The notes under the pieces are model-generated. The model did not search any database. It saw only the letters and a list, made by a program, of their open reading frames with translations, and was not told the origin of the DNA. This document shows, piece by piece, positions 42,801 through 53,800 of a stretch of 64,000 nt of DNA. Position numbers and translations under genes: made by a program. Location of the stretch: NCBI GenBank assembly GCA_009602725.1, contig WELB01000005.1, positions 333,033 through 397,032 of the forward strand, given 5' to 3'. Each line of letters begins with the position of its first letter. Position 1 is the first letter of the stretch. Source of the DNA: Spirogloea muscicola. Taxonomy: Eukaryota > Streptophyta > Zygnematophyceae > Spirogloeales > Spirogloeaceae.

Positions 42801-43706
42801 GAGCGAGAGAGCCTGCTGCGTTGAAGCTGCGTCGAAAGAGAGCCCCTGATGGAAATTCCTTAAGCATCGCGTCCGCGTCCCGCCAGCCGGCCGGCCGAAG
42901 GTTCCGGCTATTTCCTTCCAGCAGAACGTGGGCCAATGAGGTCGTACCTGAAGAGCTCTGCGCCAATGAGAGGGCGCGCCCACCGCACGCGCGCAACCCC
43001 TCCCTCCTCCCTCCTCCCTCCTCCACATTCGATTCCGCTATGTGGCCGAAAGAATGTCCAGAATGGCCAATCTGGGCAAGACCCACGGCAAAGCTGCAGA
43101 TATTGATATCTGCAGATGTGCTTCCGTTGCCTGTTAGTACTGGTGGCCACTTAACACAGGTCTGCCTTCATTGCCCCCCCCCCGTCGCCGCGCCTGTCGC
43201 GCCACCCCGCCCGCCGCCCCCGGCGCCGCCGCTTGCAGCAAGTCCGCCGTGCCGAGACGGCGCCGAGGTCCCTTCTCCCGTTGGTCGTGGCCTCTGAAAA
43301 CGCCGTCAGCCGCCGGCGGCCAGCGAGCCTGCCGCCAGTCGAGGCTTGGAGGCCTGCGCTGCGACATCCAGTGCTGCACCGGGGCTCCGCAATCCAGAGA
43401 CAGTGAGAAGGACCCGGGTTGCCGCGTGGCCGGTTTCTCCCTGGAGTGGCCAGCCAAGATCGCGCGCTCTTTGGCGGGCTGTAAGCAGTCGCTGGACTCA
43501 GAGGCGACATAGTGCAAGCGGCTGTTGAGTGGCAGCGCCGTTGCCGCCACCAGCAGTCAGGGGCCTAGCTCTGTAGGCCTCCCTTGGATAAAGCGGAAGC
43601 ACTCGTGAGCAAGCAAGACGAAGTCACTTCACTGGTGCGTTAAGCAGAAGACGGCCGACGGTTGCTAGTTATATGTGAAGAGCCTGAGAGACAATTTGCT
43701 GGCAAG
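42801..43706. other. Upstream region of the DnaJ gene
   Basis: A 900-base GC-rich spacer with CT-rich heptamer-like runs (CTCCCTC repeats near 43005-43025) and a perfect palindrome at 43094-43115. It presumably includes the DnaJ promoter and 5' UTR. I see no further gene. Confidence 0.5.
43094..43115. repeat. Perfect 10-bp palindrome
   Basis: CTGCAGATAT and ATATCTGCAG are exact complements separated by TG. The palindrome lies about 600 bases upstream of the DnaJ start. Confidence 0.75.
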
Positions 43707-46700
43707 ATGGAGCTACGGAGGCTGAAACCTTTCCGCCTCCTCGCTGGAGTCGTTGTCCTACTCTGCATATCCGCGTTGGCCGAAGCCAAGGACCTGTATA
43801 AGGTACCCTCACAGGAGACTTGGGGTGCCGTTGCAGATTGAGTCTGTCACTGACTTGTTTGGCGTCATATTGACTGCAATGTATATGCGGCTCTGCTTGC
43901 AGTCCTGCAGATCAATTCTCCTTTTTCGCTTACAGATATTTGCAATCCGCTTGCTTGACTACAAAATGCGGCAGGTGCTTGGAGTAGAAAAGGATGCCAG
44001 CGACCGAGACATCAAGAAAGCATACCACAAGTGAGCACAGCAAATGTTGCGATTGATACCAGTCTGACTGCAGCACTGACAGCACAAGGAGCCAAATTTT
44101 TTGCAGCTATTGTCTATGTACTGGCATCAGTCTCTGAGCTCATACCCTAGTGTGCTCGCCTCCACTTTGAGGATGGTTGCTCGTGTTTACATTGGGTGGC
44201 CAGCCACGTTCTGTCGCTGATATCTGCTTCCAATCCAGGCAATCGCTCAAGTATCACCCAGACAAGAATCCATCAAAGGCAGCGCAAGCTAAATTCATGG
44301 AGATCAGCAACGGTGAGGAAAGCCAGGCTTCCTTTCTTTTGCTCATATTACAGTAGCAATTGTGACGGAACGGTTGCTAATCAGATCTCCTCATGCAGCC
44401 CTGCATTGCCAATATTTACCTGGTTGATTACTGCAGAGTGCATAGCGAGCAGCGCTGACGAGAGGATAGACTTGTCGGACGAATCACAAGCTTTTGGCTA
44501 AACTTTAAAGAGGTTCGTTGAAGGCACGGCTAAACTTTGGAAGCACCCCCTGCTGACTTTGAAGGAAGGCTGACAATGAGCCCTGACCAAGAGCTGTGTG
44601 CAGCGTATGAGGTCCTGTCTGATGAGGATAAGCGGAAGCAGTATGACATGTTTGGCGAGGCTGGTCTACAGGGTGGACCAAGGACCGCAGGTTCGCTTGA
44701 CTCCACCCCTCCTCACCACACAAGTGCGACGGGGTGCTAAGGACCTGCATGCACACAAAGTAGTGCAGCTTCAGCTTGGGACGACATGTTGGATGCTCTG
44801 CATCACAAGCTGCAAGTCAAAAGCTATCCGCTTGCTTTGATGGCACAGGCTCTGACGGGCCAGGCAGGCAGCACCAACATCAGTACCATGAGCAGTCTGG
44901 CCATGGCTTCGGTGGCGGCTTCCCTGGCGGCAGCGCCTCCTTCAGCGCTGGCGACTTTGGCGGCTTCAGCAGCTTCTTTGGCGGTGGCGGTGGTGGCGGT
45001 GGCAAAGGCAGCAAGCGGTCGTTCCAGTTCGACTTTGGGAGTGGCGGCGGCATGGGGGGCCTGTTTGGCGACCTGTTTGGGCAGGCGGCCAGGGCCGGCC
45101 AGAGCAAGCAGCAGCGGCAGCACGCCCACAGCGGCCATCAGCATGACCACCAGGCGAGAGGAGGGTATGGCTTTCAGGACGCGCTCAAGTCGGTTTCTGG
45201 CGCCGAGCAGCTCAACAGAGGCAGCTTTGGTGCCAAGGTGCTCAGCGATGAGCACTTAGTGTGGCTGGTGCTCTTTCACGCGGGCGGGCTGCCCGAGGCT
45301 ACTGCTCTCAAGGTGGCATTGGAGGGCCTCGTCAGGAAGCTCAAGGCTATGGTCAAGGTACTGAAGTCACTGGAATGATCGTTTATTGCCTACTCGAGAA
45401 TGTTGAGATGCACTTGTTGACTACCAGCTTGCATGCAGGCAATTTCAGGCTTAGAATGAAGGGAGAAGCCAATGTCGCGAGAGTTGATGAGCACATGCAA
45501 AGAGCTCATGAGTTGCCCAAAGAGCTCATGAGTTACTTTGCAGTAGCAATTGTGCATGATGTCGAGACGTTGCTGGAGAAGAATTCTGCGGTGTTGTTGA
45601 TAAGTACAAGGCCAAAGCCCGAGTGGGCAGCTGCATGCCCTTTTACTTTAGCTGCAAGTGATTGTAAGATCTGCTAACACTTGCTGCATCATCTCAACAG
45701 GTTGGAGTTGTGGATTGTGGAGAGGATCGGGCCCTCTGTGCACAGTACAATACCTACGGCAGTGACTTCGTGTTCCTGCTATTCCCGTATGGCGCCGGCA
45801 ACGGGGAACCTCTGACCTACGTGGGCGCCGTGGATGCCGGTGAGTGGCAGGATCTGCAAGCCATTAGAAAGTGCAAGAGATCTGATTTCAAGGTTGTGTT
45901 AGTGTCTTCATCTCGACTTGATGGGGGATCTGTGCAGCAGATCTGTGACAGCCCTGTGACACAAGTCCATCACATACTCAATACATAATGTTTCCCGATG
46001 ACTGTTTCTGTACTCATTTGAGCATGTTCATCTGCCGATTGCTAACTGCCCCCTACTGATTAGAGGCTGCTGTGGCCATCTCTGCTCGCAGACGCAATGA
46101 AGGAGTACTGCTTTACGCAATTGCCCAACTTCTCTAAGCACAGAGACGTTGTTGGCATGGACCGCATACTGGCCCGGCCCCCATCCACGGTTGCGCTGGC
46201 CGTCCTTTTCACGGACAAGCCTGAGACACCAGCACTTTGGCGGCACCTCAGTGGGTCCCTGCGTGATCAGTTGCAGTTCTTTGATGTTGAGGTATAGTGT
46301 ACATGGCAACTGGGCATCCTTTCCTTATAAGAGCTTATCCATGAATGCTTCTGAGGCAATAAGCTTAATCTTCTGTATGCATGAACTGATGATTGAAAAG
46401 GTCAGCACACTGCAAGGTTACTTTATTGCACGGAAGCTTGTATTCGACTGATCCAGGCCAAGGGGTTGAAGCTGAAAGCTAGCACTTGCTGAGACAGGTG
46501 GGCGACGTAGTGGCTGCGAGGTCTGTCGCTACAACACATGGCGTGCAATCTGTCCCCGCCGTCATGGGGTTTCTGCCAGATGGGCGCCGTGTTCCGTTCT
46601 CTGGCGACCTGAAGCTGACGGCCCTGCGAGAGTGGCTGGAGCAGCTTGCTGAACAGGGAAAAGGCTGCGCTGCCAGCGCTGGTGCCAGCCAGCAAGAGGC

Positions 46701-47356
46701 TGGTGAAGTACCCTGGCTGTCAGTCAAGAATTTTGAGGAGGTCTGCGGGTCAGGTGCACAGGTCTGCATTGTGGCCCTCGTCGCCTCTGCCCACGCAGGT
46801 GATGGTGCACGCCAACTCTTGGGCGAGGTAAGCATTTGTGTCAAAAACCTCAAGAATAGCTTGCTCAGTGATTCATTCGAGTCATTGCAGGAAGAAACTA
46901 TAACTGAAGCACAAGCACAATGTAGCAAGTCACGCCGGTTGTAATGATTAGCACCTGAGCCGGCCATTCGCTGATTGATCGATTTGAAGCTAGCCAATCG
47001 CTCGAATTATCAAAATGCTGGGCAGCGCTGCTCTTGACAGCAAAGTCCTGACTGAGCTACATGCACAGGTATCTCAAATACGCAGCAATGGTGTTGGCGG
47101 GCGGCGCTCGGCGGCTGTGATCCACTATGGCCTGGTGGATGCAGGCGTCCACCGTGCCTTGCTTCGGGCTTTCCCTGGCGTGACGCCGCCGCAGAAACCA
47201 TCTCAGGTGGTTGTGTTAGCGTACAAGGCCAAGCGACACCGGTACGCCGTGCACGAGGGGGCCACCACGGTTGCTGCCTTGGGAAACTTTGTCTCTGCTG
47301 TGCTCGATGGTGACGTGCACTTCCAGAACGTCAATATGAATTTCAGGACCTTCTGA
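43707..47356 (+). CDS. Secretory DnaJ protein with thioredoxin-like domains
   Basis: Nine exons join in phase: 43707-43802, 43975-44030, 44239-44312, 44604-44690, 44849-45357, 45701-45839, 46092-46291, 46498-46827 and 47069-47356, giving 592 residues. A signal peptide ([17 protein letters not shown]) leads into a J domain, [20 protein letters not shown], with the HPD triad at 57-59; J domains stimulate Hsp70, here probably BiP in the ER lumen. A Gly/Phe-rich linker with His/Gln follows. Then comes a thioredoxin-like fold ([11 protein letters not shown]... [18 protein letters not shown]) and further thioredoxin-like stretches, including [20 protein letters not shown] with the cis-proline. The first fold has no CxxC: GGLPEA stands where the redox pair is expected. 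The architecture is closest to DNAJC16/ERdj-type proteins. An ER retention signal is not seen; the protein ends NVNMNFRTF. Confidence 0.9.
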
Positions 47357-48160
47357 CAGCAGGAATGTCTTGAGATTATACAATTCATTCTCTCAAGCTT
47401 GCTGCATGATTTTGCATGTGGCTGTTGTTTAGCTTCGGGGGCTTCCTTGGGAATGGCTGTCTGGCTGTGAAGCTTGGCTTATGAGAACTCTGGGCTTTTG
47501 AATTCCAAAGCGTGCAATGCAAGGTGCAGGGCTTGCTTGAAACTTGGTGTTAAGGGTTCTGCAAAAAATAAAAAAGGCGAAAGGAGATAGAGCGGCCCTG
47601 AAGTCTAGAGTTGTAGTCCATCTTAAGATAAGAGGAGGAAGGTCGCTCAGATGGGCTGGCTGCGCAAAATTACTTCACGAAGAGCTACTGACATTGGAAT
47701 CGAGACCTAATCCGGGTGGTAATGATTCTCGAACAAGTACGTCAACTTGAGTTTGGGGCAAGACAAGCACTTGAAATGTCGTCCATGTTCTCAACGTCAG
47801 CACCATTCATAGTTTGTCAACGGAGAAGCCTCAGGAGCCTGACAAAATTTGCCAAGGTGGCAGAACAGTTGCTTCGTCATTATTGTCCCCTCCTGATTCA
47901 GAAGTTTCATAGCTGAATCCTTGAAGAGTATGTATGAAGCCTATTATTGATCCTCTTCACAATCAGACATCTTAATTAGAGTATGTAAGACAGAAGCCAT
48001 GTGTGTGAGATCTAAAATGAGCCCTAGCGCCCTTGGCTGTCAGCGCCCTGCGATCACCTTTCCCATGGCATGCCTTCCCTCTGTTTCGCAGGCCTTACAG
48101 GAGGAAACCAGGCTCCTCACATCAGGCCCTGCAATTTGCATTTATTGCTTTATGCATTTC
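47357..48160. other. Spacer after the DnaJ gene
   Basis: AT-richer unique sequence, probably the DnaJ 3' UTR and spacer. Short frames (for example 47544-47750) show no conserved motif. Confidence 0.5.
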
Positions 48161-48625
48161 CTTAACAGCGTCGCATGCTGCTTCTCTGTAGAAGGCCAAC
48201 ATCAGCAGCAGCTGCTCTTCCCCTGTCACTGGCCCCTGCTGGCCTTCTAGCCCCTCGAAATTTGTTCATTCTTCTTCCTGGGCTGGTCAATCACAGCCAC
48301 CGCCCTCTACTGAAAGAGTCTCCCACTCCTTTCCAGCTGCAGGTTACTCCGATGTGCTGCGGACTCGGGATCACTAAGCTCCCATTCGCTGTAGCGTCTT
48401 GCATAGCTGTGGGCCTTGTTCATTCTTTCTGGGCTAGCCATTCACAGCCCCCGCCCCCTTAGGAAAAGCTCACTTCCGTGTCTCTTGTAAGAGACGGAAA
48501 GGAGCTCTTCTCTGTAGGCAAGCGATCCCTTGTCCATTCTTTTGGGCTGGCCTCTCACAGCCACCAGTCCATCTGGCCGCGCTTTCTTTGTAAGAGAAAG
48601 AGAGAGACGGCACGCGGTGTGCATG
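48161..48625 (+). repeat. Plus-strand tail repeats, several fragments
   Basis: Three consecutive fragments, each with a GGGCTGG/GGGCTAG core and flanking TTGTTCATTCTT or TTGTCCATTCTT: near 48270, 48420 and 48540. The last reads CCATTCTTTTGGGCTGGCC then TCTCACAGCCACCAG, ending in TCTGGCCGCGCTT as in the tandem units at 19988-20185. Confidence 0.75.
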
Positions 48626-48788
48626 AAAATAATAGGGAGGCCAACTCTAGCCTTACAAATGTCCTGTTAAGTGGGTAATGAGCTGGCTTAGGGGGACACT
48701 AATATCCCGAGTGAGCACATGCATACCTGACAAGCTATACTGAGGCGCCAAACCACCACCACGGAAGCCATTAGCCTCGGATCACCCG

Positions 48789-49185
48789 GTGGGAGACGAG
48801 TTTGTCCCACTCGCCGACGACGTACACGTGGCCTTTGGCGCAAAATGGCTTGACCTGCTTCACCACCTTGCGCGGCGAGCAGCGGCCCGCCGCCACGAGC
48901 AGCAGGGCAGGCAGCCTGGGCTTCAATGTCGCCGGGTCCCTCGCCCAAGTCTTCCGGATGCGCTTGGCCGTCTCTTTGCAGCGGTCCCTTGCCTTCGCGG
49001 TCCACTTGCGCGCAGGCCGCGCTTCGGCGGCGGCCTCCGGCTTCCGTCAGGGCGACGTCTTTCCGCGTGCTAGCTATTCAGACTTGCATCTACTGACTAG
49101 AGGTTACGGAGAGTCCGCTTGCTGCTGTCTCAGTCCTTAGCACTCCGGCTCCTTCAGACCTTGTCCATTCTTTTGAATGAATGGC
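48789..49185 (+). mobile_element. LINE-like 3' end (copy B)
   Basis: Second copy of the C-terminal segment and tail: HPVGDEFVPLADDVHVAFGA, WLDLLHHLAR, then GSLAQVFRMRLAVSLQRSLA, FAVHLRAGR, FRQGDVFPRASYSDLHLLTR. The two halves lie in different frames, so the copy is not intact. The tail holds GCTGTCTCAGTCCTTAGCAC and CTTCAGACCTTGTCCATTC, after which the sequence switches at about 49175-49190 to the oppositely oriented copy C. Confidence 0.55.
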
Positions 49186-49420
49186 ATCGCCCCTGGCAGA
49201 CCCGGCCGCCGGTCAATGGCCTGGCGGGCAAGCCGCTGAATGAGATCGAGCCAGCGGCCGAAAGCCCCGTGTACATCCATCGCCAGGGGCCGCGAATTCA
49301 TCCCCCACCGGGTGATCAGCATATTTTCGCTCCTTGCCCTGGGCCGCCTGGCCGTCCGCGCCCAGCTGGATGGGCATGATGGAGGAGTTCTCCACCGCGA
49401 CCTTGAAGCCGGCCTCCGAA
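49186..49420 (-). mobile_element. LINE-like internal fragment (copy C), minus strand
   Basis: On the minus strand this encodes LGADGQAAQGKERKYADHPV and VGDEFAA, then MDVHGAFGRWLDLIQRLARQ and AIDRRPG. This matches the upstream half of copy A and extends it slightly towards the N-terminal side. It lacks the RMRLAVSLQRSLA end. Confidence 0.5.
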
Positions 49421-49735
49421 AGAAGCAAGCGCGGCCAGATTAACTGGTGGCTGGGAGAAGAAGTGGCTCTCCCAATGGGGGCAAGGGCTGTGAGAAGCCA
49501 GCCCGAAAAAAACAAGGTTCGAAGGGGCCAAACTACGAGCTAAGCAGAGGGCTGGGAGAGGCCAGCCCAAAAGAATGGACAAGGTCTGAAGGAGTTCCGA
49601 AAGAAGCAAGCGCGGCCAGATTAACTGGTGGCTGGGAGAGGCCAGCCCAAAAGAATGGACAAGGTCTGAAGGAGTCGGAGTGCTAAGGACTGAGACAGCA
49701 GTAAGCGAACTCTCAGTAACCTCTCGTCAGTAGAT
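49421..49735 (-). repeat. Tandem tail repeats, minus strand
   Basis: Units of the tail family at about 49425-49540, 49545-49595 and 49605-49719. They repeat AAGCAAGCGCGGCCAGATTA, CTGGTGGCTGGGAGA and AGGCCAGCCCAAAAGAATGG. The first unit carries the other subfamily core, GGGCTGTGAGAAGCCAGCCC. Confidence 0.8.
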
Positions 49736-50034
49736 GCAAATCTGAGTAGCTAGCAGGCGGAAAGACGTCGCCCTGACGGAAGCCGGAGGCCGCCGCCAGA
49801 GCGCGGCCTGCGCGCAAGTGGACCGCAAAAGCTAGGGACCGCTGCAAAGAGACGGCCAGGCGCATCCGGTAAACACCCCCTGCATACCATCGCGCAGGAG
49901 GTCGTGGGAAGCGGTCCGCTCGCCCCCGCAAAGCAAGCGCTTGCTTACTGAGAGTTCGCTTACTGCTGTCTCAGTCCTTAGCACTCCGACTCCTTCAGAC
50001 CTTGTCCATTCTTTTGGGCTGGCCTCTCCCGGCC
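49630..50034. repeat. 90-bp near-perfect inverted repeat around a LINE-like fragment
   Basis: 49630-49719 and 49945-50034 are reverse complements with about one visible mismatch (GGCTGGGAG versus GGCCGGGAG). They flank 225 bases that include the copy D coding end. The whole could fold into a 90-bp hairpin. Confidence 0.85.
49713..49931 (-). mobile_element. LINE-like coding end (copy D), minus strand
   Basis: Encodes RMRLAVSLQRSLAFAVHLRA, then GRALAAASGFRQGDVFP, then SYSDLHLLTRGY-stop, nearly identical to the end of copy B. Its own tail runs leftwards into the minus-strand repeats. The upstream part is missing. Confidence 0.55.
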
Positions 50035-50290
50035 AAACTGGGGCCATGTTCTGCCATAGCCTCTTCAGGCCCCGCAATCGCTGCTTAGCTCGTAGTTTGG
50101 CCCCTTCGAACCTTGTCAATTCTTTTCGGGCTGGCTTCTCACAGCCCTTGCCCCCATTGGGAGAGCCACTTCTTCCCGGCCACCAGCTAATCAAGAGAAG
50201 TGCGCGCCCATAGAAAAGAGGGGCTGGCAAAGCCAGCCCAAAATAGAATGGACAATGTCCAAAGCCAAAGACGAGGCTAATCTGGCCGCG
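50035..50290. repeat. Mixed-orientation tail-repeat fragments
   Basis: A plus-strand fragment (CCTTCGAACCTTGTCAATTC then TTTTCGGGCTGGCTTCTCACAGCCC, about 50102-50148) is followed by a minus-strand one (GGGGCTGGCAAAGCCAGCCC then AAAATAGAATGGACAATGTC, about 50220-50260). The latter holds a perfect GGCTGGC-AAA-GCCAGCC hairpin. Confidence 0.8.
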
Positions 50291-50553
50291 CTTGCTTCCC
50301 AGCGCTTGGGAGCGCTGGAGGGACAGACAATCGCATGCGGTAGCAAAACGAGGGACAAGAAGGAACAAAGTACGAGTAGGGGGGCAGGGGATTCTGCCGC
50401 TTCTCCGACGGGCTGTTGCCGTGCCGCGCAGCTCGCGGCGGCGTCACCGTCACTCTGTGAGCGCCCCCGCGAAGCCCGCCGCGGCAGCCGGCGAGAAACC
50501 CGGCGGCAACCCCGGGCGGCGGGCGGCCCGCCCGAGCTGCGCCTGCGGCGGGC

Positions 50554-50668
50554 NNNNNNNNNNNNNNNNNNNNNNNNNNNNNNNNNNNNNNNNNNNNNNN
50601 NNNNNNNNNNNNNNNNNNNNNNNNNNNNNNNNNNNNNNNNNNNNNNNNNNNNNNNNNNNNNNNNNNNN
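50554..50668. other. Assembly gap, 115 Ns
   Basis: A run of Ns in very GC-rich sequence just upstream of the MATE gene. It may hide that gene's first exon. Confidence 0.95.
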
Positions 50669-50842
50669 ACGAGGCGGCGCGCCCGCGCTCGCAGCTTGCT
50701 CCCGGCGGCCCCTGTGGCAGCCCGTGCTCTCACGGTAGCCGCAGCCGCCGATGCCGGGGCGCTGGCAATGGCCGCCGCAGCGAGTCGCCGCCGCCGTCGT
50801 GCTCGCCCACTGACGGCGTCGAGACGGTGGCCGTCGCCGCAG

Positions 50843-53800
50843 GACGTGGAGGGCGCCGGCGGCCGGCCCCGGCAGCGGCGGCGGGGGCGGCGATGGCAGC
50901 GACGTGGCGGTGCTGGAGCGGGAGGAGGAGGAGGAGGGAGGGGGGGAGCTCCCGCAGAACCCCTTCCGGCAGTTCCTCCGCGACGCTCGGTGGGCTCTCG
51001 ACTACCACAGCCCTGCTAGTCTTAACTAAGAAGTTATCGCAGCCCTGCCGTTTGGCGAAGCCGCAAACCGCCATCGAACTGTTGCTTCGTTTGCTCTAGC
51101 CTGCCACAGTCGTGCTGGTCTTAACTAGAAGTTGTCGCAGACCTGCCGTTTGGCCAAGCCGCAAACCGCCATTAGAGCGTCGTCGCCGCTGATCTTTCCG
51201 TCTCAACTCCCTACTTCCCCGCTCTCCTCTGCCTAATATAGTCCGATAATGTGATTATCATCACCCTCTTTATGCACCTGGCTGGCCATAATAGCCGCTC
51301 TTTTGATGTCAGCAGCCGCTTGCTTCCCTCCCTCCTCCCAGCCGCGCTGCGAAAGCCAGCCTCGAGACAGTGAGGCGAGACGAGGTCGGGCTCGAGATTG
51401 TTGCGCTAGCCCTTCCCGCCGCGCTTGCCGCCATGGCGGAACCCGTTGCCCAGCTCACTGAGACCGCGTTCATAGCCCGCGCCGGTACTCGCCCCCCTCC
51501 AATGCTTGGCGTCCACCCACGTCGTCGGTCGGTTGGCCATGGCCACGGGGAGTCCAGACAAAAGTTGGGACTGCAGTCTGCCTGGTGGCAGTAGGAGCGG
51601 CGGAGGAGGCATGACACTCCCCCGTCCTGGCTTTGTGTGATGCCAGCTCGGCTCTGCAGGCCGATGAGCTTGGCGTCAATGTCGCCGCACTAGCCGTGCC
51701 GGCCATACTGGCCCTGGCTGCCGAGCCTCTCGCGTCGTTAGTCGACACGTACTTCATTGCAGACCTAGGTACCCCGCCATTGGGCCCGCATTACTTTGCT
51801 ACTAAACTACATCTGCCCCTTAAATTACAAATTCGATATGACTAGAGCTGATGTCACCTGGGTTCTCAGCTGCTCCTAAGTGGTTAGAGTTGTCCCCGTG
51901 CTAATTTCAATGACTGCTGATATTCTGGTTGTGCTATCTTTCGCATGTTCCTGTTTGCTTGTGTTGCTGCACCTACTTAGGATTTCTGCACTGTCGTGCT
52001 CATGAGTGCATGATTCAGTAGGCTTCAATCGATTGATCAGTTGAGGATTATATCTCAGGCTTCACTGCAGGTTCAGTTAACTGCAACTGTAGTTGTTGAC
52101 TGTAGCTGGCTCTCACATGTGCAGGCCCAGTGGAGCTGGCTGCGGTCGGCGTGTCGGTCTCCATCTTCAACCTCGTGTCCAAGGTGTTCAACTTCCCGCT
52201 CCTTAGCGTCACCACGTCATTCGTGGCCGAGGATGGCGCACTGGGCGTGGATCTTGGTCGGGTGCCACCGAGGAGCCAGCAGGGCCGGCAGGAGCTGTTG
52301 GCCACCAAGGGCTCTGACCAGGACGCCAAGGAAGCCCTTCTGCCGGCCGGTACGCAGTCCCCCCCCTCCTCCTTTAGAGGTTTAGGGTTTACAGTGTCGG
52401 GTTTAGGGTTTTGGGTTTTGGGTACCGGGGTTTAGGATGACGGTTTTATTAGGTATGAGATTCTGCCAGTCATTCAATCTGCTCTCATCAACGACCAAGC
52501 ATGGATCACCGAGGCAAATAGATCTCTCTATCTGGCAGCTCAACAGCACCTCGCGGTGTCTTAGCAGCTATGTAACAATACTGTGAAACAAATCTGGTGG
52601 CTTATTGCTCTCCTGCTAGAAATAGGATCCTGGCTTTTAGCTGGGTCTACAGAGAATGCTGCACCTAGTTGCTGTCATTAATGCTACCCCCTAATTGTAG
52701 TTGTGATATGACCTGAGCGAGGTGAAATTGAGGTAACCTTGGCTTGGCATGATCAAGTCTGAAATGCTTACAGTCTGAAACGAAGATAAGTAACCAAAAT
52801 TGCCTTTGAAGCATGTCATCTGTCTGCTCGGCCGCGCCTGCGCAGAATGGGTGCAGGCGCCAAGGCCCGTGGTGCCTGCCATCTCGGCAGCGCTCGTGCT
52901 TGCGACGGTGCTGGGCGTCGCCGAGGCACTCATCATGTCCCTTGCGAGCGGCCCGATTCTGAACATCATGGGGGTTCCGGTGGTGAGCTCGGCCGCCATC
53001 TCAATCTTTCAGCAGGTTGGCCATGTGCTTTGAGAGGCGGCTGTAGGTGTGGCACCTGATGCAGCCGTCTTCGGCTTGTATCCTGGGCAGGTGTCAGCCA
53101 TGCGGGCCCCTGCGCAGAGCTACCTTAGCTTCCGTGCGCTCGGAGCACCCGCCGTGGTCCTGGCCATGGCCACCCAGGGCGTCTTCCGTGGCTTCAAGGA
53201 CACGCGCACACCCCTGTTCTCCACAGGTACTTTGTCGTTTTGGCCTCTGCGAAAAGTATACATATAAGATGACGGACTATTTTGGGACATGGAAGGTGAC
53301 CCTGAGACTCGAGGGTTGAGTCAACACTTTGCTTGATGCTGATTTTCAATACCTGTATATACATGTGATCACGTGGTCTGTGCTTCCATTTTCTCCTCTT
53401 GCACTTGCCAAGTATGACTACTGTTTCTGCTCAAGCTGGTCGTGGTGCTGTCCTTTGTTGTCTGCATCACAGGCCCCGGACCCTTCTGCCTGTATCACTT
53501 TGTACATTCAGAAGCTGATTCTCAGATTCTCTGTCCTATGACCAGTTGCTGGGAGCGCGGTAAACATCCTGCTGGATCCCGTGCTCATGTTTGCCTGCGG
53601 CCTGGGCATCAGCGGCGCCGCCATTGCCACTGTGGCATCGCAGTACCTGATTGCTGGAGTGCTGCTCTGGAGTATGGCAGAGCGCGTCACGCTCCTCCCG
53701 CCGCAGCTCCGGGACCTGCGGTTTGACCGCTTTCTGAAGTCGGGTGCGTCACGTGCATGTGTCCTCATATGGGGAGTAGCGGTGGTGGAAGCCATGATCC

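Noticed and set aside
47544-47916. Short Lys/Arg-rich frames after the DnaJ gene
   Set aside because: No motif, no splice support and low-complexity composition. Probably spacer.
50191-51019. Frames across the 115-N gap before the MATE gene
   Set aside because: Open only through the Ns. The part that matters (50843-50989) is in a different frame with MATE-like residues.
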